Assembly (NCBI GenBank): GCA_004293445.1
Contig: RDYP01000008.1
Coordinates: 62,001-126,000, forward strand
Direction of reading: 5' to 3'
Length of the DNA: 64,000 nucleotides
From: Verrucomicrobiota bacterium
GTDB lineage: Bacteria; Verrucomicrobiota; Verrucomicrobiia; Verrucomicrobiales; Akkermansiaceae
In this document: one piece after another, positions 50,822-58,018 of the stretch
Numbering within the stretch: the first letter of the stretch is position 1
Layout: each line of letters starts with the position of its first letter
Program-made: the position numbers and the translations under genes
The notes under the pieces: model-generated
Databases searched by the model: none
Seen by the model: the letters and a program-made list of their open reading frames with translations, nothing else
What the model was told of the DNA's origin: nothing

Positions 50822-51562
50822 TCATGTGCCGGGCGGGAGGGTCATGGCGGGGACTTGGTGCCAGTCGTGGGAGATGTCCCGCATGATCAGGGCGTGGTCG
50901 AAGAGGACGCTGCCGGGAGGGAATCCGGCGGAGTGCTCGAAGAACGAGGACTCGAGGGATTCGATGGCGAGGTTGCGGACTTGCCACTGGTGGGCTTCGA
51001 GGCGGATGCCATCGAGTCGGTGACTGTCTCGGGTCACGGAGAATCCGACGCGACCGGGTTCGAAGAATGCGGAGGATTCCTCCAATGAGCGGAAGCAGGA
51101 GCTTGAGGGGAATCCCGGGCTTTCGTTGGCGGCGAGGCGGATCTGCATCGATCCATCGCGAGACTGGATCGAGAGCTTGATGCGGCCTTCGTGGTCGTGG
51201 ACATCGAAGTCCGCGAGATGGTGTTCGCCGGGAAAGATGCGGCCGCCTGCGAGGTGGTTCGGAAGGGAACCGGTGTCGCGGCGAGGAACGAAGACGCCCT
51301 CCTGTTCGCGGCCATGGGCATCGGTCCAGCGCACGGCGATGCGGTGAGCGGCGTTTTCACTGGCGATGCCGGCCCAAACTGGCCAGCCGCGGGGGCGGAT
51401 GGATTCGAGACGGATCAAGCAAATACCGGCGATCGCGTGGTCGCCATGGAGTTTCGGTCGGAAGGGTGAAGGGAGGATTTTCTCAAGCGCGGAGGGATCG
51501 ACCCGGTAGTTCACCAGTAGGCGGCGTCGGATCAGGCCGGTGATGGTGGGGAGCTTGAGCAT
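50822..51562 (-). CDS. DUF2071 domain-containing protein
   Basis: A 246-residue protein of the DUF2071 family (acetoacetate-decarboxylase-like fold): [49 protein letters not shown], and [18 protein letters not shown]. No catalytic lysine could be assigned. ATG 51562 starts just 20 bases past a strong terminator that closes the upstream mdh transcript, so its promoter must overlap that region or it depends on read-through. Function unknown. Confidence 0.85.
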   Translation of the reverse strand: MLKLPTITGLIRRRLLVNYRVDPSALEKILPSPFRPKLHGDHAIAGICLIRLESIRPRGWPVWAGIASENAAHRIAVRWTDAHGREQEGVFVPRRDTGSLPNHLAGGRIFPGEHHLADFDVHDHEGRIKLSIQSRDGSMQIRLAANESPGFPSSSCFRSLEESSAFFEPGRVGFSVTRDSHRLDGIRLEAHQWQVRNLAIESLESSFFEHSAGFPPGSVLFDHALIMRDISHDWHQVPAMTLPPGT

Positions 51563-51581
51563 CTGCCGGGCAATAAAGCAG

Positions 51582-51607
51582 AAAGCCGCGAGGTGTCCCG
51601 CGGCTTT
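51582..51607. terminator. Intrinsic terminator downstream of mdh
   Basis: A perfect 9-bp stem AAAGCCGCG/CGCGGCTTT with an 8-base loop lies 65 bp after the mdh stop. On the minus strand it is followed by CTGC; on the plus strand by TTT. It should end mdh transcripts (minus strand). Confidence 0.75.
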
Positions 51608-51671
51608 TTTCGGAGTGGAGGCATGGACTACGGCAGCCTGCTGCCGCAGTCCAAGGTCAGCGGCTGAGAGC

Positions 51672-52664
51672 TTAGGCGGGGATGAGGTCCTTGACCGCCT
51701 CGCGCTCTTCGAGGAGTTCGCCAATCGTGGCGTCGATCTTGCCCTGGCTGAAGGCATCCACTGGCACGCCATCGACGACTTCCCAGTTGCCGTTGGCGAG
51801 GGTGCGGATGGGCATCGAGGCCATGATGCCTTTTTCGATGCCGTAGTGGGTGCCGTCGGAATAAACCGCCACGCTGTGCCAGTCCCCGGTCGGGGTGGGA
51901 TTGCAAAGGCTGACGACGGTGTCGATGGCGGCATTGGCGGCGGAGGCCGCCGACGAGGCTCCGCGGGCGGCGATGATGGCGGCACCGCGTTGTTGAACGG
52001 TTTTGATGAAGTCACCCTTGAGCCAATCGTGGTCGGCGATGACTTCGGTGACGGGGGTGCCTGCGATCTTCGCGTTGGTGAAATCGGGGTATTGGGTGGC
52101 CGAGTGGTTGCCCCAGATGCAGAGGTTGGTGACCTGGGAGTGGTGGGTACCGGCTTTGGCGGCGAGTTGGCTTTTCGCGCGATTCTCATCCAAGCGGGTC
52201 ATCGCGAAGAAGCGGTCTTTAGGCACGCCGTCGGCGTTGGATGCGCAGATCAGGGCATTGGTGTTGCAGGGATTTCCGACGACGAGGGTGCGGACGTCCG
52301 CCGCGGCATTGCGGGCGATCGCTTGGCCTTGGCCGGTGAAGATCTTGCCGTTGATCCCGAGCAGGTCGCCGCGTTCCATCCCGGCCTTGCGAGGGACCGA
52401 ACCGACGAGTAGGGCCCAGTTGCTGCCGCGGAAGCCCTCGTTCAGATCGCAGGTGGGGACCACTTCGCGCAGCAGTGGGAACGCGCAGTCATCGAGCTCC
52501 ATCACCACACCTTGGAGTGCGGGCATGCCGGGTTCGATTTCGATCAGGCGGAGATTCACCGGTTGGTCGGGGCCAAAGACGGCACCGGAAGCAATGCGGA
52601 AGAGAAGGGCGTAGCCGATTTGGCCGGCGGCGCCGGTCACGGAGACAGTGATGGGAGCTTTCAT
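51672..52664 (-). CDS. mdh: Malate dehydrogenase
   Basis: A 330-residue NAD-dependent malate dehydrogenase of the type 2 (cytosolic-like) group. It has the Rossmann loop [13 protein letters not shown], substrate Arg residues in [12 protein letters not shown] and [13 protein letters not shown], and the catalytic His in [11 protein letters not shown]. It interconverts malate and oxaloacetate in the TCA cycle. Monocistronic: it has its own terminator downstream and is divergent from the FtsB-like gene. Confidence 0.97.
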   Translation of the reverse strand: MKAPITVSVTGAAGQIGYALLFRIASGAVFGPDQPVNLRLIEIEPGMPALQGVVMELDDCAFPLLREVVPTCDLNEGFRGSNWALLVGSVPRKAGMERGDLLGINGKIFTGQGQAIARNAAADVRTLVVGNPCNTNALICASNADGVPKDRFFAMTRLDENRAKSQLAAKAGTHHSQVTNLCIWGNHSATQYPDFTNAKIAGTPVTEVIADHDWLKGDFIKTVQQRGAAIIAARGASSAASAANAAIDTVVSLCNPTPTGDWHSVAVYSDGTHYGIEKGIMASMPIRTLANGNWEVVDGVPVDAFSQGKIDATIGELLEEREAVKDLIPA

Positions 52665-52833
52665 GAGTGGCGGAGCGAATGGAACGGCGAAGGGTCTAAG
52701 CTTCGCGGGCGTAGCCGGTCAATCGCGGACGAGAGAGGCTCGCTCTTGGGAGCGCTTTCACGGATGAATGGTGGGAGGGAAGAAGCTCAATAGGCGCGGA
52801 TTTTTTTCTATCGTCGATATTCCGGTGATGCTA

Positions 52834-53199
52834 ATGAAACGCCTGCGAATGGCTGCGCGGCGAAAGACCACTCCGAATGTGAAGCTGAAGCGACTGGAGG
52901 CCCAGACGCAGGCGATTCGCACATTCAATCGAGTGTTGCTCGCGGTGATGGGGCTGGCTCTCGGTCTGCTGGTGGTGGGCTTGGCTTTGCCGCAGAGGCG
53001 GGATCTGGCGGATTTGCAGGAGCGGCTTGCCGAGACGCTTGAGCGCGAAAAGGCCATTTTGATCGAGAAGGAATACCGCGAGACGGAGTATCGCGCGCTC
53101 AAGGAGGACCTTGCGTTCATGGAGCTGAAAGCGATGGACCGGCTCAATCTTCGCCCGAGTGGTCAGAAGGTTTATCGGATCAAACGTGGCGAGCATTGA
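52834..53199 (+). CDS. FtsB/DivIC-like septum formation initiator
   Basis: A bitopic protein of about 121 residues: a basic cytoplasmic start (MKRLRMAARRK), one membrane helix (LLAVMGLALGLLVVGLAL) and a periplasmic coiled coil (RRDLADLQERLAETLEREKA) that ends in the short FtsB-like domain. This layout is that of FtsB/DivIC, which joins FtsL and FtsQ in the divisome. Its ATG could also be 52768 or 52828; the extra N-terminal residues from 52768 look like untranslated leader (T-rich). The stop is about 50 bp before the hpt start. Confidence 0.78.
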   Translation: MKRLRMAARRKTTPNVKLKRLEAQTQAIRTFNRVLLAVMGLALGLLVVGLALPQRRDLADLQERLAETLEREKAILIEKEYRETEYRALKEDLAFMELKAMDRLNLRPSGQKVYRIKRGEH

Positions 53200-53249
53200 G
53201 TGGGGACTTGTCGCTTGATCGGTCCAGCGGCCGCGAGAATTCTGCGGTC

Positions 53250-53783
53250 ATGGAAAACGACATCGAGAAAGTGCTGGTCGACGAGCAGGAGATTCAGCGG
53301 CGTCTCGACGGGATGGCCCTGGAGCTTGAGGGTGATTTTCCGGGTGAACCGCTCTTGGTGGTGGTCCTTCTAAAAGGTGCCCTGGTGTTCGCTGCGGACC
53401 TGCTTCGCCGGATGCCGCGTATGTTGGAGATCGAGTGCCTCAGCGTCGCCAGCTATCATGGTGGGCTCGATAGCTGTGGCGTGGTGAGTTTTTTGGATCG
53501 GGAGCTGCCGGACGTTCGTGGGCGGAGGGTCTTGGTGCTCGATGACATTCTCGATACCGGGCGCACTTTGCGGGCCGTGGTGGATCGTTTGCTGGGCGAT
53601 GGTGCGCTGGAGGTGAGGACTGGGGTCTTGTTGGCGAAGGCCAAGCGGCGCGCCGCGGATGTGGAAGCGAACTACGTCGGGTTTCACATCGCGGATGAGT
53701 TCGTGGTGGGCTACGGTCTCGACTACCGAGGTCGCTATCGGAATCTGCCTTATGTTGGAGTTTTGGGTCGAGCTGCGCGTTGA
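53250..53783 (+). CDS. hpt: Hypoxanthine phosphoribosyltransferase
   Basis: A 177-residue type I phosphoribosyltransferase for purine salvage. The PRPP-binding loop is VLVLDDILDTGRTL, the LLVVVLLKGALVFAADL segment holds the Lys of the pyrophosphate loop, and the base-binding region ends FVVGYGLDYRGRYRNLPYVG, all typical of Hpt. ATG 53250 (MENDIEKVL) is used; a frame beginning at 53196 overlaps the FtsB-like stop but adds unrelated residues. Confidence 0.95.
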   Translation: MENDIEKVLVDEQEIQRRLDGMALELEGDFPGEPLLVVVLLKGALVFAADLLRRMPRMLEIECLSVASYHGGLDSCGVVSFLDRELPDVRGRRVLVLDDILDTGRTLRAVVDRLLGDGALEVRTGVLLAKAKRRAADVEANYVGFHIADEFVVGYGLDYRGRYRNLPYVGVLGRAAR

Positions 53784-53899
53784 GGATGGCGGAGGATGTT
53801 TTGAAATTAGCGTGATTGTCGCAGGCGATCTCGGATGAGATTGTAAAAATTCCTTTAGTTTTCGTCGTGGGTGTGAGATGCGTTTACTGCTTAACTCCT

Positions 53900-54457
53900 A
53901 TGAAAACGATCATTCCCCAATTCGCGTCGATGGTGGTGGCGGTGCTGGTTTCATCTTGTGGTTCACAAATGACGAATCCGGCTTCTGCGGCATCGTCCGC
54001 TGACACTCCATTGGCTGCGACCATCTACACCAAAGTGAACGAACATCGTTCCTCGGTCGGTGCGAAAGCGCTTGGTCGGCACCCGGGGCTGGACCGGTTG
54101 GCTCGTGAACACAGTGAGTACATGCGGCAAAATCGCGGCAAATTCCGACTCGGGGATTCCGCGGATATCAGCCACGTCGGATTTGAAGAACGCACGCTTG
54201 CGGCGCAGCGTTTGATGGGAATGCAAAACGTGGCGGAGAATATCGGAACCTGCGGTGGTCGCTACAGCAATCCCGCCGCGACTTTGATCCAAGCGTGGCA
54301 GAAGTCTTCGGGGCATGCGAAAAACATGCGTGGGAACTGGGAACTGACGGGAGTGGGGGTGGTGGTCGATGCTGATGGCGCCGTGTTTGCGACCCAGATT
54401 TTCGCATCGAAGAATCATTCGCACATGACAACCGTCGATCGAATGCGGCAGTTCTAG
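53900..54457 (+). CDS. CAP/SCP-domain lipoprotein
   Basis: A 185-residue secreted protein. The signal peptide ends in a lipobox-like VLVSSCG (Cys 20), suggesting a lipid anchor. The CAP domain (about 40-170) has the helix VNEHRSSVGAKALGRHPGLDRLAREHSEYM, broken here only by the usual loop residues, the QNVAENIG motif and WQKSSGHAKNM with the conserved His. Bacterial CAP proteins are extracytoplasmic with unclear biochemistry. It stands alone, 116 bp after hpt, and is followed 9 bp later by rnhB. Confidence 0.88.
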   Translation: MKTIIPQFASMVVAVLVSSCGSQMTNPASAASSADTPLAATIYTKVNEHRSSVGAKALGRHPGLDRLAREHSEYMRQNRGKFRLGDSADISHVGFEERTLAAQRLMGMQNVAENIGTCGGRYSNPAATLIQAWQKSSGHAKNMRGNWELTGVGVVVDADGAVFATQIFASKNHSHMTTVDRMRQF

Positions 54458-54466
54458 CTGCATCCG

Positions 54467-55090
54467 ATGCCTGATGACTTGTTGGAACGCGCGCTTCGTG
54501 CCCGGGGAATGAAATCGATCGCTGGTATCGACGAGGCCGGGCGTGGTCCTCTAGCAGGTCCAGTGGTGGCCGCCGCGGTGGTCTTGCCGAAAGCTTGGCG
54601 CTGCGACGGACTCGACGACTCCAAGAAGCTCGGAGCGGCCCGGCGGGAGCGTCTTTACGAGCGGATCACCGCGGATACCCGCGTGCGTTGGGCCTTTGCG
54701 GTCGTTGATGCGGATGAGATCGATCGCGTCAATATCCTGCGGGCGACCCATATGGCAATGGCACGTGCGGTGGAGGCTTTGTCGGTGAGAGTGGATCACT
54801 GCTTGATCGATGGTCTGCCGGTGCGGGGTTTCGGGTGGGAGCACGATGGGGTGGTCAAGGGAGACGGCAAGTCCTTGTCCATCGCTGCGGCGAGCATCAT
54901 TGCAAAGGTCACGAGAGACCGCTTGATGCTCGAGTTTGCGCGGGAGTTTCCGCAATACGGCTTTGAACGGCACATGGGGTATGGTACGAAACTGCATCTT
55001 GAAGCGCTCCGTGTCCATGGGCCTTGTCGCCTTCATCGTCGCTCGTTTCAGCCGGTTGCTCAACTCGCCCTGTCGTTTGACGGGGCCTGA
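54467..55090 (+). CDS. rnhB: Ribonuclease HII
   Basis: A 207-residue RNase HII that removes ribonucleotides and RNA from RNA-DNA hybrids. The catalytic acids are in GIDEAGRGPLAGP (Asp 22 and Glu 23), CLIDGLPV and the later KVTRDRLM Asp. DDSKKL and the C-terminal YGFERHMGYGTKLH are also typical. The start is ATG 54467. Its 3' end overlaps the yraN frame by about 74 bp, the usual rnhB-yraN gene order. Confidence 0.95.
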   Translation: MPDDLLERALRARGMKSIAGIDEAGRGPLAGPVVAAAVVLPKAWRCDGLDDSKKLGAARRERLYERITADTRVRWAFAVVDADEIDRVNILRATHMAMARAVEALSVRVDHCLIDGLPVRGFGWEHDGVVKGDGKSLSIAAASIIAKVTRDRLMLEFAREFPQYGFERHMGYGTKLHLEALRVHGPCRLHRRSFQPVAQLALSFDGA

Positions 55091-55457
55091 TGGACGCGGC
55101 ATTGGATCGGCGGCGATCGGGGTGCTGGGTGAACGTATTGCAGGGGCGTGGCTGCGGGCACGCGGCGCGAGAGTGCTTTATCGAAATTTCAAGGCACCCG
55201 GTGGTGGCGAGGTGGATATTGTGGCGCGTGAGGGTCGATTGTTGCTTTTCACTGAGGTGAAGACGCGTCGTTCGGGTGGGGCCGGGCGTCCCCTGGATGC
55301 GGTTGATCGGGATAAGCAGCGGCTGATCGAGCGTGGAGCGAATGAGTGGTTGCGTTTGTTGGGAACGCGGGAGCTGCCGTGGCGATTCGATGTGATCGAG
55401 GTGATTTTAAGCGACGGCCAGCCGCCTCTGGTGAGACGGGTCGAGAATGTTTTTTGA
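55017..55457 (+). CDS. YraN family endonuclease-like protein (UPF0102)
   Basis: A protein of about 146 residues with the UPF0102 core: LGERIAGAWLRARGARVLYRNF, GGGEVDIVAREGRLLLFTEVKTRR (the D...ExK nuclease-like signature) and RLIERGANEWLRL. ATG 55017 overlaps rnhB by 74 bp; a TTG at 55077 would give a more usual N-terminus. The family has a Holliday-junction-resolvase-like fold, with function not settled. It stands directly after rnhB as in many genomes. Confidence 0.87.
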   Translation: MGLVAFIVARFSRLLNSPCRLTGPDGRGIGSAAIGVLGERIAGAWLRARGARVLYRNFKAPGGGEVDIVAREGRLLLFTEVKTRRSGGAGRPLDAVDRDKQRLIERGANEWLRLLGTRELPWRFDVIEVILSDGQPPLVRRVENVF

Positions 55458-55531
55458 GAGTGTCAGTGCCATGCTGAGGGCCCGGGGATTTCTGCATTGA
55501 GCCCCGCGTTCGGGCTATCAAGCTTGGCGGC

Positions 55532-56092
55532 ATGGCAAACGGCTTCAAGGAATGGCAAGTGGTATGCGATGCACTGGCGAGCGGGCGGCAGTCATTGATC
55601 CTGCGCAAGGGGGGGATTCATGAGGGTCGAGCTGGGTTCTCGTTTGCCGAGGAGTCCTTCTTTTTATTCCCGACCCGATTTCATAATCAGGATCAGTTCG
55701 TGCGCGAGGGACGGGTGGAACTACTGCCCGAATGGGTTCCGGGCGAGACGGTCCGAATCACTCATTGGTGTGAGGCGTCCTGGGCGAGGACCTTGAACGA
55801 TTGGGAGCAGGTGGCCGCGTTGGCTCCATTTCACGTGTGGACGGAAGACACGATTCGCCAGCGTTTCGATTGGGAGGGCAAGGGGATGTCGGCAGGTAGC
55901 ATCCATGTCGCCTTGGTGCGGGTGTTCAAGTTGGCGGAGCCTTGGGAGTTCGCCTACGAGGCCAAATACGGCGGATGTCGTAGTTGGGTCGCATTGCCCG
56001 AGCCTTCCTCGGACCTGTTGGATCAAGCCGCGCCAGTAATGGGGGAGGAGGCGTTTGCAAGCCTTGCCTTGGAACTGGGCCGGATGGTATGA
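55532..56092 (+). CDS. DUF1802 family protein
   Basis: A 186-residue cytoplasmic protein of the DUF1802 family. The opening GFKEWQVVCDALASGRQSLILRKGG and its next residues GIHEG...FFLFPTRFHNQ are diagnostic, as is the later HVALVRVF. The Lys-Glu-Trp near the start and the RKGGI stretch are invariant in the family, but no activity is known. The ATG at 55532 is 75 bp after yraN. It ends 3 bp from the convergent isochorismate synthase stop. Confidence 0.88.
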   Translation: MANGFKEWQVVCDALASGRQSLILRKGGIHEGRAGFSFAEESFFLFPTRFHNQDQFVREGRVELLPEWVPGETVRITHWCEASWARTLNDWEQVAALAPFHVWTEDTIRQRFDWEGKGMSAGSIHVALVRVFKLAEPWEFAYEAKYGGCRSWVALPEPSSDLLDQAAPVMGEEAFASLALELGRMV

Positions 56093-56094
56093 GA

Positions 56095-57108
56095 TCAGAA
56101 GCCGAAGCGTGTTTTCACCGCTTCGCGTTTCAGCCGTAATTCGCGCCATTCGTTCACGAGACGGCTGGCCTCGATCACGCCACAGCCGGCGGGTAGCAGG
56201 ACCTCGCGGTCCTTCCACCAGATCCCGCGGATGGCGACGATGGCGTGGAATTCGTCATCGACAAGCGCACCAAAGGGGGCACCGAAGCCATCGGGCGTGC
56301 CGAGTCGGCGTCGCCACTGGATGAGTCGTTCCAGTGTTTCGGGCGTGCGGGGCAGTGGGCCGAGGGCAGGGGTTGGATGAAGGCGGCGGATCAGGGAATC
56401 GGGGTTTTCGTCTGCGGCAAGGGCGACTTCGAAAGGGGTATGGAAATGGACGATCGATCCGAGTTCCATGATCTCCCTTGGCCCGCGGGTCACGTGGCCG
56501 ATGTCGCCGAGCTTGGAGAGGAGGGATTGGGCGACGTATTCGTGTTCGCGAATTTCTTTTTCGTCCACCGCCAGCACGTCGCGTTCCTCGGTGCGCGCGG
56601 TACCGGCGAGTGCCATGGTTCGCAGCAAGCGTCCTGTGAGCGAAAAGAGTCGTTCCGGAGTGGCTCCGGCGAAGCCTTCCTGACCGTCCGAAAAGCCGTA
56701 GCCGATCAGGGGCGGGCGGCATCCGGCAGCAGCGGCGAGCAACGAATGGCCGGGGGAGGATGCGAGTTGTCCCCGCTCGACGGCGACGGGTACGGTTTTT
56801 TCGAAAGTTCCGGCGCGGATCGATGCACTGATTTCTTGGAAAACGGCGGCGAAGGCGGATGCGTCCGGCGCTTCCCAGTGGCATGCCGAGGAGCGCTGAC
56901 TGTCGGCGGGCAGGCGGCTGGTATCGGAGCGATCCCGGATTTCCCAGTGTTCGGGAATCCACCAAGGCTTGCTCGATCCGAGCCCGAAGTCGTTGCGATA
57001 GAAAGCGGCACCACTTGCGGGCGGCGTAGGCGCGACACGAAAGGGTCCGTGACCGACAATCGAGCGGCCGTCCGGTAGGTCGAGAAAGGCGATGCTTTGT
57101 GGACTCAC
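56095..57108 (-). CDS. menF: Isochorismate synthase / chorismate-binding enzyme
   Basis: A 337-residue member of the chorismate-utilising family. Catalytic motifs are GATPERLFSL, LAGTARTEERD, EKEIREHEYVAQSL, the STL/HF-like IVHFHTPFEV, HPTPALGPLPRTPETL, and the C-terminal PAGCGVIEASRLVNEW. These fit MenF/DhbC and point to menaquinone synthesis. The N-terminal non-catalytic region is short (about 75 residues). The start is GTG 57108, which overlaps the preceding membrane-protein stop (GTGA). Confidence 0.88.
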   Translation of the reverse strand: MSPQSIAFLDLPDGRSIVGHGPFRVAPTPPASGAAFYRNDFGLGSSKPWWIPEHWEIRDRSDTSRLPADSQRSSACHWEAPDASAFAAVFQEISASIRAGTFEKTVPVAVERGQLASSPGHSLLAAAAGCRPPLIGYGFSDGQEGFAGATPERLFSLTGRLLRTMALAGTARTEERDVLAVDEKEIREHEYVAQSLLSKLGDIGHVTRGPREIMELGSIVHFHTPFEVALAADENPDSLIRRLHPTPALGPLPRTPETLERLIQWRRRLGTPDGFGAPFGALVDDEFHAIVAIRGIWWKDREVLLPAGCGVIEASRLVNEWRELRLKREAVKTRFGF

Positions 57109-57482
57109 TTCGTCGTCCCTCCTTCTCTCAGGCGGGTGATTTCCTCCGACATCGCGCTGGCGAGGTTCTCCAGTTCCGCCAAGCGATCAGCAGCGCGTGC
57201 TGCGCGCAAACCGTGGAGGGTGAAGCCGATGGCGAATATGAGAGAGGAGAAAAGAGGCAGGCTGAAGGCGATCGTCAGAACCATCGGGACGGTGGGAATG
57301 ATCCCCAAGGCGAATGATGCCAAAACGCTGACGGCTTGAAGGATCAATCCGGCACACATCGTCCACCACGCCGCGTTTTTTCCGGCACGTCGGAGGCCGA
57401 TGAGTCCGATGCACTGCGCGATCAAAGCGGCGATGCTGAGCGACTTGAGGAGCAGGAGCGAGCCGAAGACGCCGTAATGCAT
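57105..57482 (-). CDS. Small four-helix membrane protein of unknown function
   Basis: A 125-residue protein with about four membrane helices (FGSLLLLKSLSIAALIAQCIG, AAWWTMCAGLILQAVSVLAS, ALGIIPTVPMVLTIAF, LFSSLIFAIGFTLHGL) and a C-terminal amphipathic coil (LAELENLASAMSEEITRL). I do not recognise a family. ATG 57482 (MHYGVFG) is used; a GTG at 57548 would add 22 residues and nearly touch rbfA. It is coupled by a 4-bp overlap to the isochorismate synthase gene, which hints at a role near quinone synthesis. Confidence 0.7.
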   Translation of the reverse strand: MHYGVFGSLLLLKSLSIAALIAQCIGLIGLRRAGKNAAWWTMCAGLILQAVSVLASFALGIIPTVPMVLTIAFSLPLFSSLIFAIGFTLHGLRAARAADRLAELENLASAMSEEITRLREGGTTK

Positions 57483-57553
57483 GTCAGGAACAAATTCGGC
57501 GCTGCCTGCTTCGTCAAGGCCGCCTGGCAAGGCTTTGATCGAAGCCACGATGT

Positions 57554-57913
57554 TCAGGAGCTTTCCTCGTCGCGGGCAGTAGGGAGCTTCGCGACCTCGT
57601 CGAGCAGATTGACGATTTCCACGCCGCGCTCGGCCGACCCGTCGTGTCGGAAAGAAAGAACCGGCGTTGATTTCAGCACCACCCGCTTGGAGACCTTTTT
57701 TTGGATGCTCCCATGGTCGTGGTTGAGTTTTTCGAGCACCGGCTCCACTCGGCCACCGAGCACGCCGATCCAAACCTTCGCTTCCTTGATGTCCTGAGTC
57801 GTCTCCACTGCGTTCACGGTAACGAGTGCACCATGCCATTCGTAATCCTTCTGGACCACGGTGCCGATTTCGCGCTTCAGCAGTTCGTTGACCCGGTTGA
57901 TGCGGTGGGACAT
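57554..57913 (-). CDS. rbfA: Ribosome-binding factor A
   Basis: A 119-residue KH-fold protein for late 30S maturation. It begins MSHRINRVNELLKREIG, has the VTVNAVETTQDIKEAKVWIGVLG beta strand pair and the KRVVLKSTPVLSFRHDGS end with the conserved Pro/Arg. The C-terminus has a short acidic extension (ARDEESS). ATG 57913 is preferred over 57949. It lies in the nusA-infB-rbfA order, 105 bp downstream of infB. Confidence 0.94.
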   Translation of the reverse strand: MSHRINRVNELLKREIGTVVQKDYEWHGALVTVNAVETTQDIKEAKVWIGVLGGRVEPVLEKLNHDHGSIQKKVSKRVVLKSTPVLSFRHDGSAERGVEIVNLLDEVAKLPTARDEESS

Positions 57914-58018
57914 AGGGAGAAACTCAAGACTTGGAGACGCAAGACGCAAGAGAAGAAGCAGATAAACCGATCGGAGGACTCAAGTCTTCAGTCGTGAGTC
58001 CTGCCGTCTTCAGTCTCT
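57914..58018. repeat. Degenerate heptanucleotide repeats in the infB-rbfA gap
   Basis: One side shows AC(T/G)CAAG units, including two perfect tandem ACGCAAG copies (57937-57950). The other side shows, on the minus strand, GACTGAA/GACTTGA-like units with a 10-bp direct repeat GTCTTCAGTC (57984-57993 and 58006-58015). A 7-bp dyad GGACTCA/TGAGTCC sits at 57976-58001. The gap has no gene. Confidence 0.55.
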
